Under the pieces are notes generated by a model, which saw nothing but the letters and a program-made list of their open reading frames with translations, was not told where the DNA came from and made no database searches. Of a DNA stretch of 23,757 nt, positions 1-6,259 are shown in pieces. Within the stretch, counting starts at the first letter, position 1. Every line of letters starts with the position of its first letter. This DNA is from an uncultured Collinsella sp. (GTDB lineage: Bacteria; Actinomycetota; Coriobacteriia; Coriobacteriales; Coriobacteriaceae), in the NCBI GenBank assembly GCA_902489945.1, contig CABUBZ010000030.1, positions 1 to 23,757 of the forward strand, written 5' to 3'. A program made the position numbers and the translations under genes.

Positions 1-761
1 CCGTGCGCACCGGCGACCTGATCGCCGCGCTCGGCGGGGCCGACGCCTTCGCCGCGGGCGCCCGTGTGGTCGCGGTCTACAGCGCACCTTTGGGGGCCAG
101 CTGCAACCGAGGCGCTTCCAAGGGCAATCCCAACGAGGTCTACCTGCGCTATCCGCGCTCTCCCTTTGCCGACCAGTCCGGCGACGCCGGCTTCACCCGC
201 ACGCCGAGCGATGACGCGACGGCGTACACCTGGGGGCTCAGCCTGATCAAACGCTCGAGCACGGACGACAATCCTCTCGCTGGTGCCAAGCTGCGCATCA
301 CTGATGACCGCGGCCGCACGCTGGCGGCTGACGGTACGTGGACGACGGATGCCGATGCGTATGTCGTGTCTGGCGAAGACGGACGCGTGGAGCTGAACGG
401 CGTGGACGCGGGCGTCTATACCGTTGAGGAGGTCGCGGCGCCCAAGGGCTACACCGCCTTTGAGGGCAAGCGAACGGTGACGGTTGCTGCTGACGGTCTG
501 GACGTCAAACAGGTTGCCGCAGCGAAGCCCAAGGTAACCGTATCGGCCGAAAGCCCTCTGCGGGTTGATGCCGCCGATGCTGGGACGGGTTCGATCGAGC
601 TGTCGGTGCTCAACGCCCCGAGTAAAGAAGCAAATCGAGGTTTTATACCCTCGATGGGAGATAGAACGTTGGTGCTGGTGGCGGCTTTGGTTGCCATCGG
701 AGTGGCGGCTATTGTTGCCGCGCTCGCCATCAAGCGGGGAGGAGGTCGCCGTGATAAATAA
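1..761 (+). CDS. Isopeptide-type pilin subunit, 3' part, with variant sorting signal
   Basis: The 5' end lies outside the window; the frame is open from the first base, so the GTG at 3 is probably internal. The visible protein begins near the end of a fimbrial D2-type isopeptide domain (a GNPNEVYLRYP stretch, then YTWGLSLIKRS), as at the equivalent place in the next pilin. A SpaA/prealbumin-like domain follows, with an E-box VYTVEEVAAPKGY whose Glu normally catalyses the Lys-Asn isopeptide bond. The C-terminus has a wall-sorting layout: GFIPSMGD, a membrane segment of about 20 residues and the tail KRGGGRRDK. The pentapeptide is IPSMG rather than LPXTG. It is probably a tip or basal subunit polymerised by the class C sortase at 4765. 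The family call is secure; the role in the pilus is inferred. Confidence 0.85.
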   Translation, partial: VRTGDLIAALGGADAFAAGARVVAVYSAPLGASCNRGASKGNPNEVYLRYPRSPFADQSGDAGFTRTPSDDATAYTWGLSLIKRSSTDDNPLAGAKLRITDDRGRTLAADGTWTTDADAYVVSGEDGRVELNGVDAGVYTVEEVAAPKGYTAFEGKRTVTVAADGLDVKQVAAAKPKVTVSAESPLRVDAADAGTGSIELSVLNAPSKEANRGFIPSMGDRTLVLVAALVAIGVAAIVAALAIKRGGGRRDK

Positions 762-765
762 TTGT

Positions 766-774
766 CCCCCCCCC
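766..774. repeat. Homopolymer tract of nine C
   Basis: A run of nine cytosines starts five bases after the stop of the first pilin and sits in the untranslated gap before the second pilin. Long single-base runs are prone to slippage, but this one lies outside any reading frame, so any effect would be on transcript processing or spacing rather than on protein sequence. Confidence 0.9.
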
Positions 775-812
775 TTGTTCAGTGGCGTACTGCCTCCGTA
801 GCGAGTGACGCG

Positions 813-828
813 CAGGTCTATCGACCTG
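813..828 (+). promoter_or_regulatory. Leader hairpin upstream of the backbone pilin
   Basis: CAGGTC-TATC-GACCTG is a perfect 6-bp stem with a tetraloop, about 57 bases before the pilin start. The self-complementary octamer ATGATCAT follows at 829-836. No T-run follows, so it is not an obvious terminator. It could be an mRNA processing or stability element that lets the backbone pilin be expressed at a different level from the upstream subunit. I could not find a convincing promoter in this gap. Confidence 0.45.
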
Positions 829-884
829 ATGATCATTGGTTTTGACGAAGTTACTAGAGAACCCTCCAAGAAAGAGGACCAAAC

Positions 885-2669
885 ATGAAGACAACCAAGA
901 ACATCGCCCGCTTGGCAGTAACGGCAGGCCTCACGGCAGCTCTGAGTTTTGGCGGAGTCATGGCGCCGGTGACTATGGCGTTTGCCGAGGATACGGCAAC
1001 TGCTGCCGATAGCATCAAAATTAACCCTTCCAAGGGCAATGAGAACAACCGGTACAAGGCATACCAGATTTTTACGGCCAATGTTATTGATGGAGATAAT
1101 GGTAAGGTCGTTTCGAATGTTGCTTGGGCAAGTCCGGAGGCAAAGCAAGCTGTTCTTGGCTACCTTAAAACAGTGACCGGGTCCGACATCACTGAGGATT
1201 CTACAGAGCAGGATGTCATAAATTACCTGACCGGCAACTCCTCCGGCACTGGTAGCACGACTGCCATCAAAAATGACAATTTGTTCAATGAGTTGGCAAA
1301 GAAGATTGAAACGAGCGTGACTCAGGCGGGTTCTTTTGGCGCTCGTGATACTTTCCAGCCCACGAATAATGAGGGTAACGCTCTGCAGGGCTATTATCTT
1401 ATTGTGACCGATACGACTTCGATTACCGGGGACGATACGAAGGATACTAGTACGGCCACCTCGCCGATTTTCGCCATTGTGGGCGCTGGAGGCGTTACGG
1501 TCGACGAGAAAACCAGCATTCCTACCGTCAACAAGGCTGTCTACGACGATGGTGATAAGAACTGGATGTTTAACGGCGGCGACATCCTTACTTCTCCCAA
1601 TAAGGCCGCTGACTCCGCTATGGACGATTGGGTCGATTACGAACTCGTCGGTACGGTTGCGAGTAATATCGACACCTATAGCGACTATAAATACGTCTTC
1701 ACGGACAAACTGCCCAATTCCATGACGCCCAAGTTTGTTGATGGCAGCGAGAATAATGTTCCGGATGTCACGGTTAAGATCGATAACCAGATCGTTAAGT
1801 ATAATGCCGAGTATGGCTACACTAAGAGCTTCTCGGCGGACAACGTGCTTACCGTTGGCTTCAAGAATCTTAAGGATTGCGTTGACGTTAAAGATAACCC
1901 CATTGCCGTCAACGCTAGCTCGAGGGTGACCGTCGAGTATAAGGCCAAGCTCGACTCCTCCAAGATTTTCGACAGCAATAATGTCATTAAGGATGAGTTC
2001 CAGGGGCTCACCGGCAAGGCTCAGAAGAATACGGTCAAGCTGGAGTACTCTAACAATCCGCACGGCGAGGGTATCGGTGCCACGGTTGACCATTTTGCCT
2101 ATGACTACACCTACGGCATTGATGTCACCAAGGTGGGTAGCGATAAGGATGAAAGTGATAAGTATCCCGCTCTCGAAAACGTCGAGTTCACTCTTCAGGA
2201 GGTTGTTGGTGGCAGTGCTCAAGAGCAATACATCGATGCTAAGGGCGTGAAGCACATCGATGCTAAGGATGCCCTGCTCAAGACGGACCAGGATGGTAAG
2301 ATTAGCGTCGTGGGCCTTGATGAAGGCACCTACATCCTCAAAGAGGTAACCCCGGCACCTGGGTACAACAATTCCGCCAAGGACGGCGTCACCTTTACCA
2401 TCAGACGTACGCTCAATCAGGCCGGTCAGGATGTGGTGCCTAGTGATTCTACCATTGTTGATGGTCTAGAAGTTATCAAGGATGCTACCACAACGACTGA
2501 GGTCGGCAAACTTAGCTTCACCATTGTCGACAAGAAGGGCTCCAACCTCCCGCTGACCGGTCTCAACGGCGTGACCTTCACTTGGATCGCTGGTGGCGCG
2601 GTGCTGTGCATCGGCGTGGCGCACCTCATCCGCAGCCGTAAGCAGGCTGAGGAGTCCGAGCAGGAGTAA
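885..2669 (+). CDS. LPXTG backbone pilin with D2 and SpaA isopeptide domains
   Basis: This 594-residue secreted protein is probably the major shaft subunit of a sortase-assembled pilus. Residues 1-35 form a signal peptide ending AFA|ED. The pilin-motif lysine is likely K217 in IPTVNKAVYDDG. A D2-type isopeptide domain spans about 245-410 and ends NTVKLEYSNNP. A SpaA-like domain spans about 412-545, with the E-box YILKEVTPAPGY (E487). The sorting signal LPLTG is at 555-559, followed by a membrane segment and a charged tail. The ATG at 885 is preceded by AGAGGA at 873-878. The gene is visibly richer in A/T-ending codons (AAT, GAT, AAG/AAA) than the flanking genes, as often seen for exchanged or diversifying surface antigens. 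It shares a locus with the upstream pilin and the sortase at 4765. Confidence 0.95.
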   Translation: MKTTKNIARLAVTAGLTAALSFGGVMAPVTMAFAEDTATAADSIKINPSKGNENNRYKAYQIFTANVIDGDNGKVVSNVAWASPEAKQAVLGYLKTVTGSDITEDSTEQDVINYLTGNSSGTGSTTAIKNDNLFNELAKKIETSVTQAGSFGARDTFQPTNNEGNALQGYYLIVTDTTSITGDDTKDTSTATSPIFAIVGAGGVTVDEKTSIPTVNKAVYDDGDKNWMFNGGDILTSPNKAADSAMDDWVDYELVGTVASNIDTYSDYKYVFTDKLPNSMTPKFVDGSENNVPDVTVKIDNQIVKYNAEYGYTKSFSADNVLTVGFKNLKDCVDVKDNPIAVNASSRVTVEYKAKLDSSKIFDSNNVIKDEFQGLTGKAQKNTVKLEYSNNPHGEGIGATVDHFAYDYTYGIDVTKVGSDKDESDKYPALENVEFTLQEVVGGSAQEQYIDAKGVKHIDAKDALLKTDQDGKISVVGLDEGTYILKEVTPAPGYNNSAKDGVTFTIRRTLNQAGQDVVPSDSTIVDGLEVIKDATTTTEVGKLSFTIVDKKGSNLPLTGLNGVTFTWIAGGAVLCIGVAHLIRSRKQAEESEQE

Positions 2670-2770
2670 CGCTCACTCACCCATCCCTTTGGCAGGTGGG
2701 ATGTGATGGCCATGAGACTTGCGGACACTTTTCTCGTCCATCGACGTTCTTGCTTTGCCATTCTATTTTC

Positions 2771-2808
2771 GGGGCAGACTCCACGCTGGAGTCTGCCCCG
2801 TTCTTTTT
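2771..2808 (+). terminator. Strong intrinsic terminator of the pilin operon
   Basis: A perfect 13-bp GC-rich stem (GGGGCAGACTCCA / TGGAGTCTGCCCC) with the 3-base loop CGC is followed by GTTCTTTTT. It lies about 100 bases after the backbone pilin stop. It separates the pilins from the downstream region, so the sortase is not in the same transcript unless there is read-through. Confidence 0.93.
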
Positions 2809-2837
2809 GGACAACGCAGGCAGCCTCCACCGTCCGA

Positions 2838-2952
2838 TGCGGACTCATCCGTCATCGCGTTTCTAGACTCGTATGAGGTTCGGTTTAAGGTCCGTAGGCG
2901 CACGCGCGGTGCGGACGGTGGAAGGCATTTGCGCCGAAACAAGCGCAAATAG
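2838..2952 (+). pseudogene. Degraded copy of the 49-residue basic membrane peptide gene
   Basis: The C-terminal part of the peptide encoded at 3286-3435 is preserved in frame (VIAFLDSYEVRFKVRRRTRGADGGRHLRRNKRK region), ending at the TAG at 2950-2952. The N-terminal half with its start codon and ribosome site is not recognisable: the upstream bases match only weakly, and the open frame runs back into the pilin terminator hairpin. I therefore read it as a 5'-truncated remnant rather than a 77-residue gene. Confidence 0.6.
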
Positions 2953-3107
2953 GAATGCCCGGGGTTAGAGGCCCGGGCATTTAACAAAAGCTGAAAACTA
3001 GGCCGCCCGCGCTCTCATACACTTACGCGGGGTGCATCGTTTTCTATAGACATTGTATCCCGGATCGCCCCGCCGATTCGGGACATTTTGAAAACTCAAA
3101 TACGGGC
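2851..3107. repeat. Direct duplication, copy A (matches 3337-3588)
   Basis: About 257 bases that align almost end to end with 3337-3588. The shared parts are the coding segment for VIAF-DSYEVRFKVRRRTRGAD, a palindromic hairpin after the stop, a conserved block with GAAAACTAGGC, a CCCGCG/CGCGGG stem, CATTGTATCCCG, and the tail TTTTGAAAACTCAAATACGG. Differences are scattered substitutions and small indels. Confidence 0.9.
2954..2981. terminator. Palindromic hairpin after the degraded copy
   Basis: AATGCCCGGG at 2954-2963 pairs with CCCGGGCATT at 2972-2981 across an 8-base loop. It occupies the same place as the 3436-3464 hairpin, but two stem positions differ and both are compensated on the other arm. 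Neither side has a strong T-run here, so termination is weaker than in copy B. Confidence 0.6.
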
Positions 3108-3285
3108 CTCTACCTGACCGGGCAATGCCGCCAGGCTCCGCTGCTCGAAGGACCGTGTGTGTAACCATCGAACAAATGTTTGCAAATATTGCGTTTACCA
3201 GCTGTAAGTGCGTGCGCTCGCGGTAAAATACCCTTGCGACGCATCCCGTGCGCGGGCGGCCGACGACTCGATCGGAGGTCCCCAA

Positions 3286-3435
3286 ATGCTGAAATTCCTT
3301 AACGTGCTCGCCGCCCTTGCAGCGGTGGGCTCGTTCGTCATCGCGTTTTTTGACTCGTATGAGGTTCGGTTTAAGGTCCGTAGGCGCACGCGCGGTGCGG
3401 ACAGTTCTCGGCGTTTGCGCCGCAAGCGCAAATAA
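3286..3435 (+). CDS. 49-residue single-membrane-segment, highly basic peptide
   Basis: Not a family I recognise. The ATG at 3286 has a good ribosome site (GGAGG at 3274-3278, 7 bases before the start), which supports this start over the longer open frame from 3208. Residues 3-22 are hydrophobic (LNVLAALAAVGSFVIAFF). Then comes DSYEVRFKV and an arginine/lysine-rich tail (RRRTR, RRLRRKRK). That is the layout of small membrane-inserting peptides, including type I toxins, but also of many harmless small proteins. A degraded second copy lies 486 bases upstream, and a structured RNA segment follows the stop in both. Function unknown; the toxin idea is inference. Confidence 0.6.
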   Translation: MLKFLNVLAALAAVGSFVIAFFDSYEVRFKVRRRTRGADSSRRLRRKRK

Positions 3436-3527
3436 AAACGGCCGGGGTTGCAGCCCGGCCGTTTAACACGTTAGAAAACTAGGCTGCCCGCGCTCCTTAA
3501 CACTTACGCGGGATGCGTCGTTTTCTA
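3431..3527 (-). ncRNA. Candidate small antisense-oriented RNA
   Basis: Read on the minus strand, the conserved block has a TACAAT -10-like hexamer (complement of 3533-3538, present in both copies). It then has a stem CCCGCG/CGCGGG, and ends in a perfect 11-bp GC-rich stem (3436-3464) followed by TTTTTATTT. The T-run is on the minus-strand side, so the terminator fits a leftward transcript of about 95 nt ending over the last codons of the small peptide gene. The -35 region is poor. The RNA is an inference from these elements. Confidence 0.4.
3436..3464 (-). terminator. Perfect hairpin, best read as a minus-strand terminator
   Basis: AAACGGCCGGG pairs with CCCGGCCGTTT (11 bp, 7-base loop). On the plus strand it is followed by only TTTAAC, but on the minus strand by TTTTTATTT. 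It may serve both the small peptide gene and a leftward RNA. Confidence 0.7.
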
Positions 3528-3637
3528 TAAACATTGTATCCCGAATCTTTCTGTTGATCCGAGATATTTTGAAAACTCAAATACGGGCTAACCCGGGCCT
3601 ATGCCCGAAAGAAATCTCGTTATTTCCTAAAATTATG

Positions 3638-3660
3638 TATAATTCCAATATTAACTGGAA
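3638..3660 (+). promoter_or_regulatory. -10 box and overlapping operator-like palindrome of the wHTH gene
   Basis: TATAAT at 3638-3643 lies 31 bases before the ATG at 3674. The palindrome TTCCA-N8-TGGAA at 3643-3660 starts on its last base and would cover the transcription start. A DNA-binding protein at this site would block initiation, which fits autoregulation by the winged-helix product. No good -35 is visible. Confidence 0.5.
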
Positions 3661-3673
3661 CTAAGCGAAAAAG

Positions 3674-4642
3674 ATGGAAATGAACGAAGCGATTACCTAC
3701 TTACAAGAAGCACTGGGACTCTCCGCCAAGACCAAAACTTGGCCTGGATCCGCGCGCTTGCCGCTGCATCTACGGTCGATTGAGGTCCGCGCCGTTGCCG
3801 CAAATGGTTTTTCTTTTTTGCTTGCAAGTTTGCCTATTGGCGTCGGGCTTCCCGGGGCTAAGAGAGTCTATAGCCAACTAGCCTTGCGTGCGGAGGCTCC
3901 TGTCGTCGTTTCGTTTCCTGATGCCGATGCGCGCCAACGCAAGGCATTGGTTGCACAAGGAATCCCCTTTGTTTGCCCTGGTAGACAGGCTTTTCTACCA
4001 TTTATGGGTGCGGCCTGCACAGAGAGGGGCGGCACTCGATTTCATAGTCGCGCGACCAAGATGTCACCCAACGCGCAGGCTACCGCAATCTGGGGAGCAA
4101 GCCAGGAGTCGTATCATCCCGATGACCTTTGTCGTGCGCTTGGGATTTCGGCAAGCCGCGCGAGTGAGGCCATAACCGAGCTTGTAGACAGGGGGCTCGC
4201 AAGGCGCGAGCGGCGCGAACGGCGTGTCATTGTGTTCCCCGCGGCCGTGGATCTTCTGCTCAATGAGCACATGGCAGAGCTTTCCTCGCCTGTCTCGAAG
4301 GTTATTTTTGCAAGGAAGGCACCACAGGTCGACCGCCTTGCTGACGCTGGCGAGACGGCGCTCGCTGCGCGTTCGATGCTCGCTGCGCCGAGCATGGAGC
4401 AAAAGGCTGTCTTAAGAAGTGCATGGCGTGAGCTGCGTGACCTTGAAGTCGCAGAAGGGGAACTGCCAGACAACGAAACGGCGATGATCCAAGTGTGGCG
4501 CTATGCGCCTGTGGTTGCTGACTCCTCCCGCATCGACGACATCTCACTTGCGCTATCTTTGGCGGCAATCGACGACGAACGAATTCAGCTTGAACTTGAT
4601 CACATGTTTGGAAAGGAATATCCATGGCAGGAAGCGCTGTAG
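3674..4642 (+). CDS. AbiEi-like winged-helix protein (putative antitoxin/regulator)
   Basis: 322 residues. The N-terminal half has the pattern PVVVSFPDADARQRKALV...GIPFVCPGRQAFLPFMG, which I associate with a group of winged-helix proteins related to AbiEi-type antitoxins and MarR-like regulators. A helix-turn-helix with wing follows at about 145-190 (DLCRALGISASRASEAITEL, VDRGLARRERRERR). The C-terminal part has ISLALSLAAIDDERIQLELDHMFG and ends in W317, typical of that group. The ATG at 3674 has no clear ribosome site; a second ATG lies at 3680. The 3' end overlaps a short ORF with a strong ribosome site (4624), as antitoxin genes overlap their toxin partners, but no full-length toxin follows. 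Its exact biochemical role is unknown. Confidence 0.6.
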   Translation: MEMNEAITYLQEALGLSAKTKTWPGSARLPLHLRSIEVRAVAANGFSFLLASLPIGVGLPGAKRVYSQLALRAEAPVVVSFPDADARQRKALVAQGIPFVCPGRQAFLPFMGAACTERGGTRFHSRATKMSPNAQATAIWGASQESYHPDDLCRALGISASRASEAITELVDRGLARRERRERRVIVFPAAVDLLLNEHMAELSSPVSKVIFARKAPQVDRLADAGETALAARSMLAAPSMEQKAVLRSAWRELRDLEVAEGELPDNETAMIQVWRYAPVVADSSRIDDISLALSLAAIDDERIQLELDHMFGKEYPWQEAL

Positions 4643-4668
4643 AAGGTCTTCAAGAATTCCGACCGTAG
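4624..4668 (+). CDS. 14-codon ORF overlapping the wHTH gene, possible remnant start of a lost partner
   Basis: ATG at 4624 is preceded by GGAAAGGAAT (4610-4619), one of the better ribosome sites here, and overlaps the upstream gene by 19 bases in another frame. It reads MAGSAVEGLQEFRP and stops at 4666. Such overlap is typical of a coupled second cistron. It could be the stub of a deleted toxin-like gene, a coupling mini-ORF, or chance. Confidence 0.3.
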   Translation: MAGSAVEGLQEFRP

Positions 4669-4764
4669 GCGGTGCTTCGGTCCTGGCTGCGTTGTCCGGG
4701 ATAGGAGCTCGCTAATCGGCTATTATTTGTTTAGACAACCTGAGCTTTAGAGGAGTGACCGGCG

Positions 4765-5697
4765 ATGGTGAAGGGCGCCAAACATATGAAGGGCAATAAC
4801 ACCGCGGATAACGGCACGCCGGGCCCGCAGCCCAAGCCCAAACCCAAGCGTCGTCGCAAGCGGCTGCCGCGCTGGGCTGACCGGCTCATCACCATCGTCA
4901 TCATCCTTATTGGCGTGGGCCTTATGACCTGGCCGTGGATCTTGGACCGGCTCGAGGCCTCGGGCGTGTTCAACCAGATCAGCACGGTGTCCAGCACCGT
5001 GGACGCGCTGTCTGCCGAGGAGCGCGAGCGCATCCTGCTCCAGGCGCGCTCCTTTAATGAGCAACTTGCCGGCGAGGCCACCGAGCTTCCCGCCGATCAG
5101 ATCGAGCCCTACGCCCAGCAGCTCATCTTTGACCGCGACCCCATGATGAGCTGGGTCGAGATTCCCTCCATCGACGTGAGCATGCCCATCTACCACGGCA
5201 CGAGCGAAGAAGTCCTTATGGCGGGCGTCGGCCACCTGGAGGGCACGAGCCTGCCGGTGGGCGGCACCTCGACGCATTGCGTGCTCACCGCGCACTCGGG
5301 CATGCGCAACCTGAGCATGTTCGACGACATCCATTCGCTGGAGCCCGGCGACCTGGTGCTGCTGCACACCATGAACAAGACGCTCGCCTACAAGATGGTG
5401 GACTCCGAGGTCGTGCTGCCCGAGGAGATGGAGTCACTGACCATCGAGCCCGGCGCCGACAAGGTGACGCTCGTCACCTGCACGCCCTACGGCGTGAACG
5501 ACCATCGCCTGCTGGTGCATTGCGTGCGCACCAAGTACAACAAGAAGGACGTCGACAAGCAAAAGTCGCTGGCCGGCCGCCACTGGGGCAAGCGCGAGTT
5601 TGCCGTGCTCATCGTGGTCGTAGCCATTGTGCTGTTGCTGCTGGACATCGTGATCCACGCGGTCCGCAAGCGCCGCAAGGCCAAGGCCTCGGCATAA
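4765..5697 (+). CDS. Class C sortase (pilus polymerase)
   Basis: 310 residues. It is a membrane-anchored transpeptidase that joins pilins through the sorting-signal Thr and a pilin-motif Lys. A basic, proline-rich cytosolic N-terminus precedes membrane segment 41-58. The catalytic core has H177 in TAHSGM, C239 in VTLVTCTPYG and R248 in DHRLLVHC; LEGTSLPVGG and TCTPYGVNDHRLL are class C hallmarks. A second membrane segment (279-300) and a basic tail close the protein, also typical of class C. The ATG at 4765 has AGAGGAG at 4749-4755. It is separated from its likely substrates (1-2669) by a terminator and two unrelated inserts, so it probably has its own promoter. Confidence 0.95.
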   Translation: MVKGAKHMKGNNTADNGTPGPQPKPKPKRRRKRLPRWADRLITIVIILIGVGLMTWPWILDRLEASGVFNQISTVSSTVDALSAEERERILLQARSFNEQLAGEATELPADQIEPYAQQLIFDRDPMMSWVEIPSIDVSMPIYHGTSEEVLMAGVGHLEGTSLPVGGTSTHCVLTAHSGMRNLSMFDDIHSLEPGDLVLLHTMNKTLAYKMVDSEVVLPEEMESLTIEPGADKVTLVTCTPYGVNDHRLLVHCVRTKYNKKDVDKQKSLAGRHWGKREFAVLIVVVAIVLLLLDIVIHAVRKRRKAKASA

Positions 5698-5724
5698 GAC
5701 TAGTGGGCAACGAGGGCTTCCAAG

Positions 5725-5783
5725 CCGTCCCAACATTCGATGAAAATCGCGATTTTGCCGAAAAACGTCGAATGTTGGGACGG
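5725..5783. repeat. Perfect 16-bp inverted repeat enclosing a 14-bp palindrome
   Basis: CCGTCCCAACATTCGA (5725-5740) is perfectly complementary to 5768-5783. Between the arms is the perfect palindrome AAAATCGCGATTTT (5743-5756). It sits 28 bases after the sortase stop, where a terminator would be expected, but there is no T-run. It resembles a dispersed intergenic palindrome more than a classic terminator. The rest of the gap to 5906 shows nothing I can name. Confidence 0.85.
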
Positions 5784-5906
5784 TGTTCGTTGTGGGCGGG
5801 ATGGTTTTCGCCGCAGGTCCGCCGGGTCGCGCCCTTCCAGTCGCCGTCCTCGTTACGTTTTCGCTGCATTTGGGTAAAGCGCCTGCTCCAAGCCGGCGTT
5901 GCCCTG

Positions 5907-5912
5907 TATACT
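5907..5912 (+). promoter_or_regulatory. -10 box for gatCAB
   Basis: TATACT lies 41 bases before the gatC ATG. The -35 region is weak (TGCTCC at 17-base spacing), so this is a tentative promoter. Confidence 0.4.
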
Positions 5913-5947
5913 AGAGCGGTTTAACTGTTATGCGGAAGGGAGCGCCT

Positions 5948-6259
5948 ATGGCACTCAGCGAGAAAGACGTGCGCGGCATCGCCGAGTACGCAAAGATCGC
6001 ACTGACCGATGACGAGCTCACCCAGATGACGTCCTACATGAACGACGCCGTCCAGATGCTCGAGCCCGTCTTGCAATATGACTTGCCCGACGTGGAGCCC
6101 ACGTTCCATCCCATCGGAAGCCTGTCCAACGTGATGGGCGATGACCTGCGCGAGCCCGAGCGCGATCTGCCGCTCGACGTTGCGCTGGAAAACGCCGGCA
6201 GCGCGCGCGATCGTTACTTCCGCGTGCCGTCCATTTTGGGAGAGGGGGAGAGCGAGTAA
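5948..6259 (+). CDS. gatC: Asp-tRNA(Asn)/Glu-tRNA(Gln) amidotransferase subunit C
   Basis: 103 residues. GatC is the small belt subunit that wraps and stabilises GatA and GatB in the cytosolic transamidation complex converting Glu-tRNA(Gln) (or Asp-tRNA(Asn)) to the amide form. It shows the GatC pattern: an N-terminal helical part (VRGIAEYAKIALTDDEL...M) and a C-terminal extended part ending DRYFRVPSILGEGE. ATG 5948 follows GGAAGGGAG at 5936-5944, which favours it over the upstream ATG at 5930. Its stop shares a base with the gatA start (TAATG). Confidence 0.95.
   Translation: MALSEKDVRGIAEYAKIALTDDELTQMTSYMNDAVQMLEPVLQYDLPDVEPTFHPIGSLSNVMGDDLREPERDLPLDVALENAGSARDRYFRVPSILGEGESE

Larger units (their letters stand above)
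2809..3285. other. Gene-poor stretch holding the degraded repeat copy A
   Basis: Apart from the remnant peptide gene and its downstream repeat, I see no supportable gene here. The 3108-3285 part is unique relative to copy A and is the immediate upstream region of the intact small ORF. It is locally A/T-rich (around 3165-3195) and contains TAAAAT at 3224-3229, which could be a -10 element, but no good -35 is at the right spacing. Confidence 0.6.
3337..3588. repeat. Direct duplication, copy B (matches 2851-3107)
   Basis: The intact copy, containing the 3' two-thirds of the small peptide gene, its hairpin and the conserved non-coding block. Retention of the non-coding block of about 120 bases beyond the stop in both copies suggests the duplicated unit is more than the peptide gene. 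Confidence 0.9.

Noticed and set aside
842..870. Promoter TTGACG for the backbone pilin
   Set aside because: No -10-like hexamer at 15-19 bases downstream.
2719..2952. 77-residue gene reading into the degraded repeat copy
   Set aside because: It would start inside the pilin 3' region and run through a strong terminator; only its last third matches the intact peptide.
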